Origin: Paucibacter sp. DJ2R-2
GTDB lineage: Bacteria; Pseudomonadota; Gammaproteobacteria; Burkholderiales; Burkholderiaceae_C
Direction: 5' to 3'
DNA length: 64,000 bases
Assembly (NCBI RefSeq): GCF_025717675.1
Contig: NZ_JAJIRT010000007.1
Location: forward strand, 124,001 to 188,000
The position numbers were made by a program, and so were the translations under genes. How positions within the stretch are numbered: position 1 is the stretch's first letter; the number at the start of each line of letters is the position of its first letter. Of this stretch, positions 1 through 9,247 are shown piece by piece. The notes beneath the pieces are model-generated. The model ran no database searches, was not told where the DNA came from, and worked only from the letters and a program-made list of their open reading frames with translations.

Positions 1-693
1 GGTCTTGCTGGCGCCCGTGAAGGCACCCTTCTCATAACCGAAGAGCTCGCTCTCCAGCAGATTTTCAGGAATGGCTGCGCAGTTGATGGCGACGAAACGC
101 CCTTCTCGCTTGGACGCCTCATGCAGGCCCTGGGCCAGCACTTCCTTGCCGGTGCCGCTTTCGCCGAGCAAAAGCACCGTGACGTCGCTACTGGCGACCT
201 TTTCGATCGTCCGGCAGATGCGCTGCATCTGAGCGTCACGTGTGACCAAGCCGTTCAAAGCGCCCGTCTGCTGCGCGGTTTGCAATCGGCGGTTCTCTTG
301 CTGCAACTCGTAAAGCCGATAGGCACGCTCCACCGTCAAGCTCAGCACATCAGGATCAACCGGCTTGGACAGAAAGTCGTAGGCGCCCATGCGAATGGCG
401 CGCAGCGCATTGTCCTGGTCGTTCTGGCCGGTCAGAACGATGACCTTGGCCGAAGGGTCCAGCTCCAAGAGCTTTTCCAGACACTTAAACCCCTCAGACA
501 CCGAATCCTGATCTGGCGGAAGCCCGAGATCCATAGTCACCACGGCCGGACTGTGGCGCCTAAACTGCAGAACGGCGGAAGCCACATCCTGGGCCAACAC
601 CGCCTCAAAACGATCGAGCGACCATTTCAGTTGTTTTTGCAACGACAGATCGTCTTCGACGATCAGCAAAGGTTGTTGACGCACCGCACTCAT
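1..693 (-). CDS. prsR: PEP-CTERM-box response regulator PrsR, sigma-54 activator (3' end cut off)
   Basis: Cytoplasmic NtrC-type response regulator; 231 residues are visible and the C-terminus lies beyond the window edge. The receiver domain (about 5-120) shows the acidic pair EDD near 13-15, the phospho-acceptor in TMDLGLPP (Asp55) and Lys110 in LSKPVD. After a linker the AAA+ sigma-54 interaction domain begins, with Walker A GESGTGKE at 177-184 and the sigma-54 contact loop GAFTGA at 223-228. The ATG overlaps the prsK stop as ATGA, so the pair is translationally coupled. In the known family PrsR works with PrsK and sigma-54 to turn on exosortase-linked exopolysaccharide and PEP-CTERM protein genes. 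The naming rests on the fold plus the neighbouring PrsK and TIGR03013 genes. Confidence 0.9.
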   Translation of the reverse strand, partial: MSAVRQQPLLIVEDDLSLQKQLKWSLDRFEAVLAQDVASAVLQFRRHSPAVVTMDLGLPPDQDSVSEGFKCLEKLLELDPSAKVIVLTGQNDQDNALRAIRMGAYDFLSKPVDPDVLSLTVERAYRLYELQQENRRLQTAQQTGALNGLVTRDAQMQRICRTIEKVASSDVTVLLLGESGTGKEVLAQGLHEASKREGRFVAINCAAIPENLLESELFGYEKGAFTGASKT

Positions 694-2837
694 GCGCCGC
701 CCACCAAGGAATGTTCACCCACTCCGCCGCTGTGAAACAAGGGCAAGGAAATCGTCACTGTGGTCCCGATCTTGAGTTTGCTGTCCACCGAAATCTTCCC
801 GCCCAGCTCCTGCAGGTATTGGTAGCTTTCGTAAGCACCGATGCCCATGCCGCTGGTCTTGGTGGTCTGGAAAGGTTTGAAAAGCCGGTTCTGAACGAAT
901 TCTTCGCTCATTCCGCAGCCTTGATCGCTGATGATGAGGCGAGCCATGCTGCCATTCTGTTCCAGGATCAAGCTCACGGCAGCCTCAGCGTCGCTGGCAT
1001 CAAATGCGTTCTGCACCACGTGACCGAGCACTCGCTCAACCCGATCCTCGTGGCCACGTGTACGCAGACCCTGGCACAACTGCAAGTTCAGGCGCCGCCC
1101 CTTCGCATCAGCTGCTGCGGCCAAGCGCTTGGCAATGCCGACAAGGTCCACGCCACTGCTCAAGCCATGCGGCTTTTCGCCCTCGCGCAATTGCAACATC
1201 AGCTGCCGCATTTTCTCCAATGAGTTCTCCACCGTGTCCAGCATGTCCTGCTGAAATTCGGGATTATCTCGAAGCCGCTTGGCATTCCTCATCATCAAGG
1301 ACAGCTGGGTCACGATGTTCTTCAAATCATGAACCACAAAGGCCGACATACGGTTGAAAGCATCGAACTTGCGTGCCTCGAGCAAAGCTTCCGCCGCCTG
1401 CATCTGGGCCAAGTAGCTCGCAGCCTGACTGCTGGCGGTCTTGAGCAGGTCACGGACTTCCCAGTTGACTTCGATGGGTGCACGCGGCCGCCCCAGCAAG
1501 ACCAGTCCCAGCAGTTCTCCGCCCACGATCAAAGGAATGACCAACCAATAGCGCGCGTCGGCCAGCAACCATTCAGGCAGGGTCACAGCTTGGTACTCTT
1601 GGCTCTGCGAGCGGATTTGTTGAGTGTCAACAATCCAATTGCGTTCACGCAGGAACTCGCAAAAGCTGGAGGCTACTGGCTCCGCCTGATCTTGCTGGGG
1701 CAGGTTCCAATGGACCACCGGATGCAACTCAGCCTCCACACCGCGCCGCATCCACAGCGCACCTGAGGGTGCCTCCACCAGATTGGCCAATGCCTTGACC
1801 ACCGTCAGGCCCATTTCCTGGGGCGAACTGCCCGAAGACAGGATGGCAGTAAACCGCAGCCACTCCTCACGGTAGTCATAACGGTAATTGAAGAAGTTTT
1901 TGCTGATGTAGATCTTCAAGCGCGCTCGAATTGCGCCCGACAGCACAGCCACAGCAAGCGCGATCAAAGCCACGAACATCAGGGCCAATTGCAGCGCCCG
2001 GCCCCACTCACCACCGGTGTAGCGGACGTAGTAGCCCACCCCTGACACGAGCAGCAAATAGCCCCCCACCAGCAGGAGCGTGGCCGAATGGAACACCGCG
2101 GCCCGCGAGACATGGAGCTTGTCCAGCCAATCGACCTGCCGCCGAGCGGCCATGAACAGCAGAGGCACCGCAAGACTATGGACCAGCGCTCGCACGCTCA
2201 AGGCATCGCTGTCAAAGCGCCGAAACAAAGCAGCCTGCGAGAAAAAGAACAAATCGAAGGCAAAGATGGCACTCAGGCCAAGGCAGACAGGCTTGGCATT
2301 CCAGCGTGAATCTGCGGAAACGTTGCGCAGCAATTGCTCTATCAGAATCAAGCCCACCACAGCCTGAGCCAGAGAAGCAAAAGCGGCCGGCCGACTGAGC
2401 ATGACTGGCCAAGACAGCCAGGGGTTGCTGTATTCACGCGAGAGCAAAAAGGCCAGCGAAACCAGGGACACAAAAACCGCCAGCGGAACGAACCGAGGCA
2501 ATCCTGCGGCCCGAGCCCCGCCATCTGCCGGACGCAATAGCAGACAAATGAAGCCAAGCCACAAGGCGTAGCGCAACCAATCGGCCAGAGGAATCAGCCA
2601 GACATCGACCTCGATGGGCAGGCGCAGCCACTGCGTCAGCCAGGACAAAGCTGCCCAGGTCGTGCTGACACCGAGAGCAGACAAAAACACGTAAGAAACG
2701 ACGTGTGCTGGCACGCTGCGGCGCCAACAGAGTTTCCAAGTGAAATAGAGCGTGAAAACCGCATAGGCCAAAGCGGCCAGCGCATCACCAAACAAGCTGA
2801 GATCCAGCAAATTGTTAAGCATCAGCGATTGGAGCAC
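690..2837 (-). CDS. prsK: XrtA/PEP-CTERM system histidine kinase PrsK
   Basis: Membrane sensor kinase of 715 residues. The first roughly 305 residues hold a series of hydrophobic helices, followed by a GAF-like region (about 330-460), a dimerisation/phospho-acceptor helix with VVHDLKN (His503) and a HATPase domain (about 590-705) with GCGMSEEF and a GMGIGAYES loop. The HDLKN box in place of HExxN is typical of PrsK. It should phosphorylate PrsR, encoded directly after it with a 4-bp overlap. The input signal is unknown. A later ATG at residue 7 is an alternative start. A terminator-like hairpin separates it from the upstream glycosyltransferase gene, so prsKR probably has its own promoter. 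Confidence 0.92.
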   Translation of the reverse strand: MLQSLMLNNLLDLSLFGDALAALAYAVFTLYFTWKLCWRRSVPAHVVSYVFLSALGVSTTWAALSWLTQWLRLPIEVDVWLIPLADWLRYALWLGFICLLLRPADGGARAAGLPRFVPLAVFVSLVSLAFLLSREYSNPWLSWPVMLSRPAAFASLAQAVVGLILIEQLLRNVSADSRWNAKPVCLGLSAIFAFDLFFFSQAALFRRFDSDALSVRALVHSLAVPLLFMAARRQVDWLDKLHVSRAAVFHSATLLLVGGYLLLVSGVGYYVRYTGGEWGRALQLALMFVALIALAVAVLSGAIRARLKIYISKNFFNYRYDYREEWLRFTAILSSGSSPQEMGLTVVKALANLVEAPSGALWMRRGVEAELHPVVHWNLPQQDQAEPVASSFCEFLRERNWIVDTQQIRSQSQEYQAVTLPEWLLADARYWLVIPLIVGGELLGLVLLGRPRAPIEVNWEVRDLLKTASSQAASYLAQMQAAEALLEARKFDAFNRMSAFVVHDLKNIVTQLSLMMRNAKRLRDNPEFQQDMLDTVENSLEKMRQLMLQLREGEKPHGLSSGVDLVGIAKRLAAAADAKGRRLNLQLCQGLRTRGHEDRVERVLGHVVQNAFDASDAEAAVSLILEQNGSMARLIISDQGCGMSEEFVQNRLFKPFQTTKTSGMGIGAYESYQYLQELGGKISVDSKLKIGTTVTISLPLFHSGGVGEHSLVGGA

Positions 2838-2894
2838 GGCCCAGGTGCAAGCTGAATCGGCACAAATGCCAAGAGCTCACCTGCGGCAAGGCAG

Positions 2895-2921
2895 AAAAAA
2901 GGCCGACTCCAGGAGCCGGCC
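2895..2921 (-). terminator. Intrinsic terminator after the TIGR03013 gene
   Basis: Read on the minus strand, an 8-bp stem GGCCGGCT/AGTCGGCC (one G-U pair) closes a 5-nt loop and is followed by six T. It lies about 25 bp after the glycosyltransferase stop and before prsK, so it should end the sugar transferase message. Confidence 0.75.
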
Positions 2922-2946
2922 CATCTTGAGGAGCGCAGGAACTCGA

Positions 2947-4329
2947 TCAGCGTGCGCCTTTGCCGGTCAGAACCACAGCCACCGTTTCCAGCATGATCAG
3001 CAAATCAAGGAACAAGGAATTGTTCTTGACGTAGTACAGGTCGTACTGCAGCTTCTCGATCGAGTCTTCCACGGTCGAGCCGTACTCGTAGCGAACCTGA
3101 GCCCAACCCGTCACACCGGGCTTGACGCTGTGACGAACGGCGAAGTAAGGGATCTTGCTGATCAAATCATCAACGAAGAATTGACGCTCGGGACGAGGGC
3201 CCACCATGCTCATCTCACCGCGCAGCACATTCAGCAGCTGAGGCAGCTCGTCGATACGCACTTTGCGGATGAATCGCCCGACACGCGTCACCCGATCATC
3301 ATTCAGGGTAGCCCAACGTGGCTTGCCGTCCTTCTCTGCGTCGGTACGCATGCTTCGGAACTTGATGACCTTGAAGATGGCACCGTTCAAGCCAACCCGT
3401 TCTTGCTGATACAGAACCGGACCTTTGGATTCCAGCTTGATCAGCACGGCGGTGACCAGCATGATCGGCAGGGACACCAGGAAGATCAAGGAAGAAAAAA
3501 CGATGTCGCAAAGGCGCTTGATCGCTGTGCGCACCATGCCTTGATTGAAGCCATCACCAAAAATCAACCAGCCCGCATTGACGTGGCTGATCTTGATCTG
3601 AGCAAGCGTCTTTTCAAAGTGAGTGGCAATGTCGACCACGCGAATGCCATACAGCTTGCAGTCGAGCAGTTGACGCAAGGGCATGCTGCCGCCGCGACGC
3701 TCGGACAGCGCCACAACGATTTCATCCACACCCAAGCTCCGAGCAGTCTCGGTCAAGGAGCCGCGTGATTCGATCATTTCGCCCTGGGGAACTTCGAAGC
3801 TCTCTTCGTTAGGCCCGGGCAAATAGCCGACGATCAAGGCATGCGGATCAGCGGCCTTCAGGGTTGCACCGACTGTCTTCGCGACGGCGCCAGATCCAAA
3901 AATCAGGATGCGTGTCCGCGTGCGGGACTGGGCCCCTGCATGAGCAGCGTACACACGATGAACCATCACGGCAGCAACAGCGACCATGGCCGCAACCGTC
4001 ACCAGTTGGCGATGACCGGGATCCACAGGCAGGAGACTGAAGATTGCATATGCCAGCGGGAGTCCGAACAACAAACCAAGCAAAGCGCGAGCACAGGACT
4101 CAGTCAGCGAGCGGTTGTGAACATGTTGATAGAGACCACTCGCCGAATTGATCACGAACATGCAACCAGCCAAAGACAGGCCATGAGAAGCGACAAAGGG
4201 AATCACCGAGGACGCGGCCTCGTCCTGACTCATGACCACAGCCACCACCGCGAAAACAATCAACCCCAGATCAAAAAAGACCTGCAGCAAGGTCTGCCTG
4301 TGCAAATAGTGGCTGAATATCCGAATCAT
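2947..4329 (-). CDS. TIGR03013 family XrtA/PEP-CTERM system sugar transferase
   Basis: Membrane polyprenyl-phosphate hexose-1-phosphate transferase of 460 residues that should start exopolysaccharide repeat-unit synthesis. The N-terminal third has several membrane helices, then a nucleotide-binding-like segment with ILIFGSGAVAK (about 142-152). The C-terminal bacterial sugar transferase domain (about 268-455) has the family marks KRLCDI, FKVIKFRSM, IDELPQLLNVL and MSMVGPRPE. A neighbouring PrsK/PrsR pair identifies it as the version tied to the exosortase A locus rather than a generic WcaJ. The rest of the cluster presumably lies left of the window. Expression may depend on a sigma-54 promoter about 320 bp upstream. 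Confidence 0.9.
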   Translation of the reverse strand: MIRIFSHYLHRQTLLQVFFDLGLIVFAVVAVVMSQDEAASSVIPFVASHGLSLAGCMFVINSASGLYQHVHNRSLTESCARALLGLLFGLPLAYAIFSLLPVDPGHRQLVTVAAMVAVAAVMVHRVYAAHAGAQSRTRTRILIFGSGAVAKTVGATLKAADPHALIVGYLPGPNEESFEVPQGEMIESRGSLTETARSLGVDEIVVALSERRGGSMPLRQLLDCKLYGIRVVDIATHFEKTLAQIKISHVNAGWLIFGDGFNQGMVRTAIKRLCDIVFSSLIFLVSLPIMLVTAVLIKLESKGPVLYQQERVGLNGAIFKVIKFRSMRTDAEKDGKPRWATLNDDRVTRVGRFIRKVRIDELPQLLNVLRGEMSMVGPRPERQFFVDDLISKIPYFAVRHSVKPGVTGWAQVRYEYGSTVEDSIEKLQYDLYYVKNNSLFLDLLIMLETVAVVLTGKGAR

Positions 4330-4783
4330 GTTATTCCCCGATCACAAAAACTGAACTGCAAACCGCGTCAAGTGCCTGCCTCAAACTCTTGGCATCCAAG
4401 AAATGGACGCCGGGCGTTCCGCGCTTAGCAGCGGACCTAGAAGCAGGCAATCAAATCTGACGCTGGGTCTTACCTTGATCGCGAGCGAATGATGCCTGTA
4501 GCTACCCGCCTTGAAAGCCCCCCGTTTAGAGGGGGACCCGCGGGAATAAAGACAAATTTGCGCTATACGGCCATTGAAGTTTCATGTGCCGGCGACTAAG
4601 TGCTGACAGTAGAACGCATTCGTCATTCACCTTGAAAATCACAACTGCCGACAGCGTGCCTTTTCCACGGGACTGCACCACAAGCAAATCTAGGCATCTG
4701 GCGGACACGGAAATCAAGCCAGGACGAGAAACCAAACCGCCACGCCCTAAGGCGCAACTGTCCTCACATTGGGTCAGCGGAAT
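4330..4783. other. Gene-free upstream region of the sugar transferase gene
   Basis: About 450 bp with no convincing gene; short open frames here lack family features and ribosome sites. It contains a sigma-54-like promoter candidate on the minus strand (4646-4661) and a short C5/G5 inverted repeat near 4518-4534 that has no T-run. Confidence 0.6.
4646..4661 (-). promoter_or_regulatory. Candidate sigma-54 (-24/-12) promoter
   Basis: On the minus strand the sequence AGGCACGCTGTCGGCA has GG and GC dinucleotides separated by exactly 10 bp, and matches GGCACG of the -24 consensus fully; the -12 element has CGGCA in place of TTGCA. It would start a message with a leader of about 300 nt for the sugar transferase gene. 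The link to PrsR is inference from the locus. Confidence 0.4.
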
Positions 4784-4811
4784 AAAAAAGGCCCGCTGAA
4801 GCGGGCCTTTT
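4784..4811 (-). terminator. Terminator of the amino acid binding-protein gene
   Basis: Perfect 7-bp stem GGCCCGC/GCGGGCC with a 4-nt loop, flanked by A6 and T4, 25 bp past the stop of the substrate-binding protein gene. It could work in both directions. Confidence 0.85.
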
Positions 4812-4835
4812 GCGATCTGAAGAGAGCTGTCTAAA

Positions 4836-5978
4836 TCAGCGAACCACAGCGATCTGCGACTTCTCGCCACCCTTGTAGGTGTACATGGTCAGGGCGCCAT
4901 TCTTGATGTCACCCTTGTTGTCGAAGGAGATGGTGCCAGTCACGCCCTTGTAACCTTCCGTCTTGGCCAACACCGGCAGATACTTTGCCGGCTCGGAAGA
5001 ACCAGCCTTGACCATGGCAGCCACCAGAACGTTCACAGCGTCGTAGACGTAAGGAGCGTAGATCTGGACTTCAACCTTGTAGGTTTCCTTGAACTTGGCC
5101 TTGAATGCGTCCGAAGTCTTCTTCGATTCGCCTTCCACGCCACCGGCTTCAGCGCAAACCACTTGGCCGTCACCCATGGTGCCAGCGGCCAGCTTGGGCA
5201 GTTCGCCCGAGCAGATGCCGTCACCACCCACGAACTTGGCTTCGATGCCCAGTTGCTTCATCTGGCGCAGCATCGGGCCGGCCACAGCATCCATACCGCC
5301 AAAGAAGACCACGTCGGGCTTCTTGGCTTTCAAGTTGGTCAGGATGGCGGTGAAGTCCGTTGCCTTGTCGGTGGTGAATTCGCGACCGACGACCTTGCCG
5401 CCGGAGGCCTTGACGCCCTTTTCGAACTCGTCAGCCACGCCTTGGCCGTAAGCGGTACGGTCGTCGATCACTGCGATCGACTGGCCCTTCAGCTCCTTGA
5501 CGGCGTACTTGCCCAGCGTGCCACCCAGGTGCACGTCATCGGCCACCACGCGGAAGGTGGTCTTGTAGCCGTTGCGTGTGAACTTGGGGTTGGTGGCCGA
5601 AGGCGAGATCTGGGGAATGCCAGCGTCGCTGTAGACCTTGGAAGCGGGAATGGAGGTACCCGAATTCAGGTGACCGACCACACCGTTGACCTTGGAGTCG
5701 ACCAGCTTCTGTGCAGCTGCAGTGCCTTGCTTCGGATCGCCAGCGTCGTCTTCAGCCAGCAGTTCGAACTTGGCCTTCTTGCCGCCGATCATCACGCCCT
5801 TGGCGTTCAGCTCGGTGATGGCCATGCGAGCGCCCAACTCATTGTCTTTGCCCAGGTGGGCAATCGCGCCGCTGGTGGGGCCGACGTGGCCGATCTTCAC
5901 AACCAGATCCTGGGACATGGCTGCACCGCTCAGCATCAGCGCCACGGCGCCGACCACAACATTCAATTTAACCTGCAT
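4836..5978 (-). CDS. Branched-chain amino acid ABC transporter substrate-binding protein
   Basis: Periplasmic type I binding protein of 380 residues (LivJ/LivK family). A signal peptide covers about 1-22 with cleavage after AMS. The mature protein opens with VVKIGHVGPTSGAIAHLGKD, the usual first strand and ligand loop, and carries GVVGHLNSGTSIPASKVY and AVIDDRTAYGQGVADEF of the second lobe. A strong GGAGG lies 6-7 bp before the ATG. No permease or ATPase genes lie beside it, so it appears to be a stand-alone gene that serves a transporter encoded elsewhere. Exact ligand (leucine, isoleucine, valine or another amino acid) cannot be told from sequence. Confidence 0.92.
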   Translation of the reverse strand: MQVKLNVVVGAVALMLSGAAMSQDLVVKIGHVGPTSGAIAHLGKDNELGARMAITELNAKGVMIGGKKAKFELLAEDDAGDPKQGTAAAQKLVDSKVNGVVGHLNSGTSIPASKVYSDAGIPQISPSATNPKFTRNGYKTTFRVVADDVHLGGTLGKYAVKELKGQSIAVIDDRTAYGQGVADEFEKGVKASGGKVVGREFTTDKATDFTAILTNLKAKKPDVVFFGGMDAVAGPMLRQMKQLGIEAKFVGGDGICSGELPKLAAGTMGDGQVVCAEAGGVEGESKKTSDAFKAKFKETYKVEVQIYAPYVYDAVNVLVAAMVKAGSSEPAKYLPVLAKTEGYKGVTGTISFDNKGDIKNGALTMYTYKGGEKSQIAVVR

Positions 5979-6128
5979 GAATTACCTCCGAGTTGGAAGA
6001 AGGAGAGTTATTTGCCGTTGAATTCTCAACCCCTTGAACATACCCCAAAACAAGGGGGTGACGACATGGGGAAAGCATGGAAGCGCAACAGGCTTTGCCA
6101 GGGTGCAAATGGCAAAGCTTCAAATCCC

Positions 6129-6560
6129 TCAAGCCACCTTGTGGTGGGTGACCTTGAAGCCCAACTCTTCATAGCGGCGCCAGCGCCGGCGCGCAGCCTG
6201 CACCTGCTCGGGGTCGGTCGACACCACCTCCAGCACGCGCTGGAATTCTTCGAAACCTTCAGGCATTTCAGCGCCGACATTGAGCAGCACCTCGCGATGG
6301 GGCAAGTCCGCGCACCGCTCACTCAACAAGATCGGCGTGTGCTCGCCCAAGGGCGTGCCCGCATGCGCAGCTTCCCAGCGCGCGTGCGGCACAAAAATGC
6401 TGGCCTCGGCATCCCAGAGCTTGCTGTCCAGACGCCCCAGCAAATGGGCCGGCCCACACACACCCGTGCGCACACCGGCCTGCTGTGACTTGCGCAGCAG
6501 ACGAACCAAGTAGCCGAGTCGATCGGCGACGCCGGTGTAGAAGCTGACTTCGGTAGTCAT
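6129..6560 (-). CDS. holC: DNA polymerase III subunit chi
   Basis: Clamp-loader accessory protein of 143 residues that links polymerase III holoenzyme to single-strand binding protein through psi. The opening VSFYTGVADRLGYLVRLL and the central SKLWDAEASIFVPH and PILLSE are characteristic of HolC. It lies downstream of pepA in the same direction, 60 bp apart, which is the common pepA-holC order in proteobacteria; the two are probably cotranscribed. Confidence 0.93.
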   Translation of the reverse strand: MTTEVSFYTGVADRLGYLVRLLRKSQQAGVRTGVCGPAHLLGRLDSKLWDAEASIFVPHARWEAAHAGTPLGEHTPILLSERCADLPHREVLLNVGAEMPEGFEEFQRVLEVVSTDPEQVQAARRRWRRYEELGFKVTHHKVA

Positions 6561-6620
6561 TCGGTCCTTATGAACGAGAAACGGCGAGCGCCGATCACCG
6601 GCGCCCGCATCATTCTTCGA

Positions 6621-8096
6621 TCAACGAACTTGCGACAGCACAAAGTGGGTCAGCAGACCGACCGGACGACCGGTGCCGCCCTTGGCTGCGCCGCCCTTCC
6701 AGGCGGTACCGGCGATGTCCAGGTGACCCCAGACGAACTTGCTAGCAAAGCGCTGCAGGAACTTGGCCGCAGTGATGGAACCACCGGCACGCGAACCCAC
6801 ATTGGCGACGTCTGCGAAGTTACTCTTGAGGCCTTCTTCGTAGTCGTCATCCAAAGGCATGCGCCAGCACAGGTCCAGCGAGGCTTCGCCGGCTGCGGTC
6901 AGGGCTTGCGCCAGGCCCTCGTCGTTGGCGTACATGCCGCTGCGCACACCGCCCAGCGCGATCACGCAGGCGCCGGTCAGCGTGGCCACGTCCACCACCG
7001 CTGCGGGCTTGAAACGCTCGGCGTAGGTCAGCGCATCGCAGAGCACCAGACGACCTTCGGCGTCGGTGTTCAAGATTTCGATGGTCTGGCCCGACATCGA
7101 GGTCACCACATCGCCCGGCTTGAGGGCGCGGCCGCTGGGCATGTTCTCGCAGGCAGCGATCAGCACCACCAGGTTGATCTTGGGCTTGAGTTCAGCCACG
7201 GCGCGCAGGGTGCCGATGACACTGGCAGCGCCGCCCATGTCGAACTTCATCTCGTCCATCTCGGCGCCCGGCTTCAGCGAGATGCCGCCCGAGTCAAAGG
7301 TGATGCCCTTGCCCACCAGCACCACGGGAGCCTGCGTCTTGGCTGCACCCTCGTAGCGAGCGACGATGAAACGCAGCGGCTCGTCCGAACCTTGCGCGAC
7401 GGACAGGAAGGAGCCCATGCCCAGCTTTTCGACCGCTTTTTTGTCCAGCACTTCGACCTTCAGGCCGTAGGTCTGGCCCAGGGCCTTGACTTGCTCGCCG
7501 AGGAAGGTCGGGGTGGCGTAATTGCCCGGGCGGTTGGCGCATTCGCGGGCCAACTCAACACCCGCACCGATCGCTTCGCCGCGGGCCAGGCCCAGCTTGG
7601 CGGCCTTGGCGAAGGCCGTGTCGGCCTTGTCCACCAGCAGGCTCAGCTTGTTCAGCTTGCCGGCTTCCGGTGCGCTCGGCTTGGTATGGCGGTACACATA
7701 GCTCGCATCGCCCGCAGCCAGCACGAACTGCTCGGCCAGGCTGTCGCCGTGCGCGGCCAGGTCAAAGCCGACAAAGGCCACGCCGGCATGCGCCACGCCG
7801 CGGCCCTTGAGCAGGCCCAGGGCCGCTTGCACCGCCGAGCGCGCGGCCTTAACGCTGGTCTTGCCAGAGGCGGCCAGCACCACGCGCGGGGCCTTCACAC
7901 CAGCGGGGCGCTGCAGCACCAGCGACTTGCCGGCTTTCAACTCGAAGTCGCCCAGCTTGATGGCGTCCTTGATGAGGGCGCTCAGGCCGGCGTCCAGGCC
8001 CGCGGGCAGCGTGTCACCGCCCAGAACCAGGATCAAGGCATCAGCATTGAAGCTGGCCAATGCGTCAAAGGACGCAGACTGTGTACGGAAGTCCAT
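6621..8096 (-). CDS. pepA: Leucyl aminopeptidase (cytosol aminopeptidase, M17)
   Basis: Two-metal exopeptidase of 491 residues that removes N-terminal residues from peptides in the cytoplasm; in some bacteria it also binds DNA in carAB control and plasmid resolution. The N-terminal half is the divergent macro-like domain. The catalytic half has VGKGITFDSGGISLKPG, DMGGAASV, and the signature NTDAEGRLVLCDAL with the metal-binding Asp and Glu. Start codons of pepA and lptF face each other across only 29 bp, so the two promoters must overlap or lie in coding sequence. Confidence 0.95.
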   Translation of the reverse strand: MDFRTQSASFDALASFNADALILVLGGDTLPAGLDAGLSALIKDAIKLGDFELKAGKSLVLQRPAGVKAPRVVLAASGKTSVKAARSAVQAALGLLKGRGVAHAGVAFVGFDLAAHGDSLAEQFVLAAGDASYVYRHTKPSAPEAGKLNKLSLLVDKADTAFAKAAKLGLARGEAIGAGVELARECANRPGNYATPTFLGEQVKALGQTYGLKVEVLDKKAVEKLGMGSFLSVAQGSDEPLRFIVARYEGAAKTQAPVVLVGKGITFDSGGISLKPGAEMDEMKFDMGGAASVIGTLRAVAELKPKINLVVLIAACENMPSGRALKPGDVVTSMSGQTIEILNTDAEGRLVLCDALTYAERFKPAAVVDVATLTGACVIALGGVRSGMYANDEGLAQALTAAGEASLDLCWRMPLDDDYEEGLKSNFADVANVGSRAGGSITAAKFLQRFASKFVWGHLDIAGTAWKGGAAKGGTGRPVGLLTHFVLSQVR

Positions 8097-8125
8097 AATG
8101 TCGCCGAGTAGAAAAAAGTCCCAGG

Positions 8126-9247
8126 ATGTTATTCGATTCCACCGTACGCACCGAGTTGGCCCGCAGCTTCGGCGTGACCCTTGTGGTCATTCTCACCACC
8201 GTCCTCACCATCATGCTGATTGGCACCCTGGGCCAGGCGGCGGGCGGCAGCGTGGCGCCGCAGGACGTGATGCTGTTGCTGGGTTACGCCTCGCTGGGCC
8301 ACCTGCCCACGATGCTGATCCTGTCGCTGTTCATCGCCATCGTGACCAGCCTGGGCCGCATGTACCGCGACTCGGAGATGTCCATCTGGTTCGCCAGCGG
8401 CATCGGCCTGACTCGCTTTGCCAAACCGATGTTCCGCATGGCCTGGCCGGTCTTGCTGGTGGTGATGGCGCTGTATCTCTTGATCTGGCCCTGGGGCAAC
8501 CAGAACAGCGCCCAGCTGCGCGAGCGCTATCAAAAGCGCAGCGACCTCTCCCGCGTCGCGCCCGGCCAATTCCAGCCTTCGCGCGACGGCAGTCGGGTCT
8601 TCTTCATCGAACGCGACAGCGAAGACGGCCGCACCGGCCGCAATGTCTTCATCCTGTCCAAGCAGAACGACACTGAATCGGTCACCACCTCGTCCAAAGG
8701 CCGGATCGAACAAAACGGCGATGACCGTTTCCTTGTGCTGGATCGCGGCCAGCGCAATGAAATGAAAGGCTTTGGCGGCGAGAAGACACTGGCCCGCTTC
8801 GAAGAGTACCAAGTGCTGATGGACAGCCAGGTGCTGCGCTCGGCCGACCAGTTACCGCCCAAGGCCTTGGCCACGCTGGAACTGCTGAACAACCCCACGC
8901 CGCGCAACCGTGCCGAGCTGGCCTGGCGCTTTGGCATGATTTTGTCGGCCTTCAATATGTGCTTGCTGGGACTGGGTCTGTCGGCCACCAATCCGCGCCG
9001 CGTCAGCAACTGGAACCTGCTCTTCGCTTTGCTGACCTTTGTCGTCTATTTCAACCTGGTCAACCTCAGCCAAGCCTGGATCACCAGCGGCCGCATGAGC
9101 ATGAGCGGAGCCCTGCTCAGCGTGCATGGCAGTGCTTTGGCTCTGGCCTTGCTGCTGCTGTGGTGGCGCGACCAAGGCAATCGCATCCACCTGCCGCGCC
9201 GCCGCGGCGCTGGCCTGAAAGCCAGTTGCCCGGGGAACCCCGCATGA
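8126..9247 (+). CDS. lptF: LPS export ABC transporter permease LptF
   Basis: Inner-membrane permease of the LptB2FGC machine that extracts lipopolysaccharide from the membrane for transport across the periplasm. It has 373 residues: membrane helices at about 15-40, 52-75 and 95-120, a periplasmic beta-jellyroll (about 130-260), and three more helices to about 350, the standard LptF layout. It opens with MLFDSTVRTELARSFGVTL. The stop overlaps the lptG start as ATGA, which indicates coupled translation. Confidence 0.94.
   Translation: MLFDSTVRTELARSFGVTLVVILTTVLTIMLIGTLGQAAGGSVAPQDVMLLLGYASLGHLPTMLILSLFIAIVTSLGRMYRDSEMSIWFASGIGLTRFAKPMFRMAWPVLLVVMALYLLIWPWGNQNSAQLRERYQKRSDLSRVAPGQFQPSRDGSRVFFIERDSEDGRTGRNVFILSKQNDTESVTTSSKGRIEQNGDDRFLVLDRGQRNEMKGFGGEKTLARFEEYQVLMDSQVLRSADQLPPKALATLELLNNPTPRNRAELAWRFGMILSAFNMCLLGLGLSATNPRRVSNWNLLFALLTFVVYFNLVNLSQAWITSGRMSMSGALLSVHGSALALALLLLWWRDQGNRIHLPRRRGAGLKASCPGNPA

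Noticed and set aside
4518-4534. C5/G5 inverted repeat as a terminator
   Set aside because: Short stem with no T-run on either strand and no gene end close by; may be chance or a weak binding site.
4584-4799. 71-codon plus-strand frame upstream of the sugar transferase gene
   Set aside because: No recognisable domain; overlaps the promoter candidate and runs into the terminator hairpin.
5163-6488. Plus-strand open frame of 441 codons opposite the binding-protein and holC genes
   Set aside because: It spans two clear minus-strand genes and their intergenic region and has a shadow-type composition.
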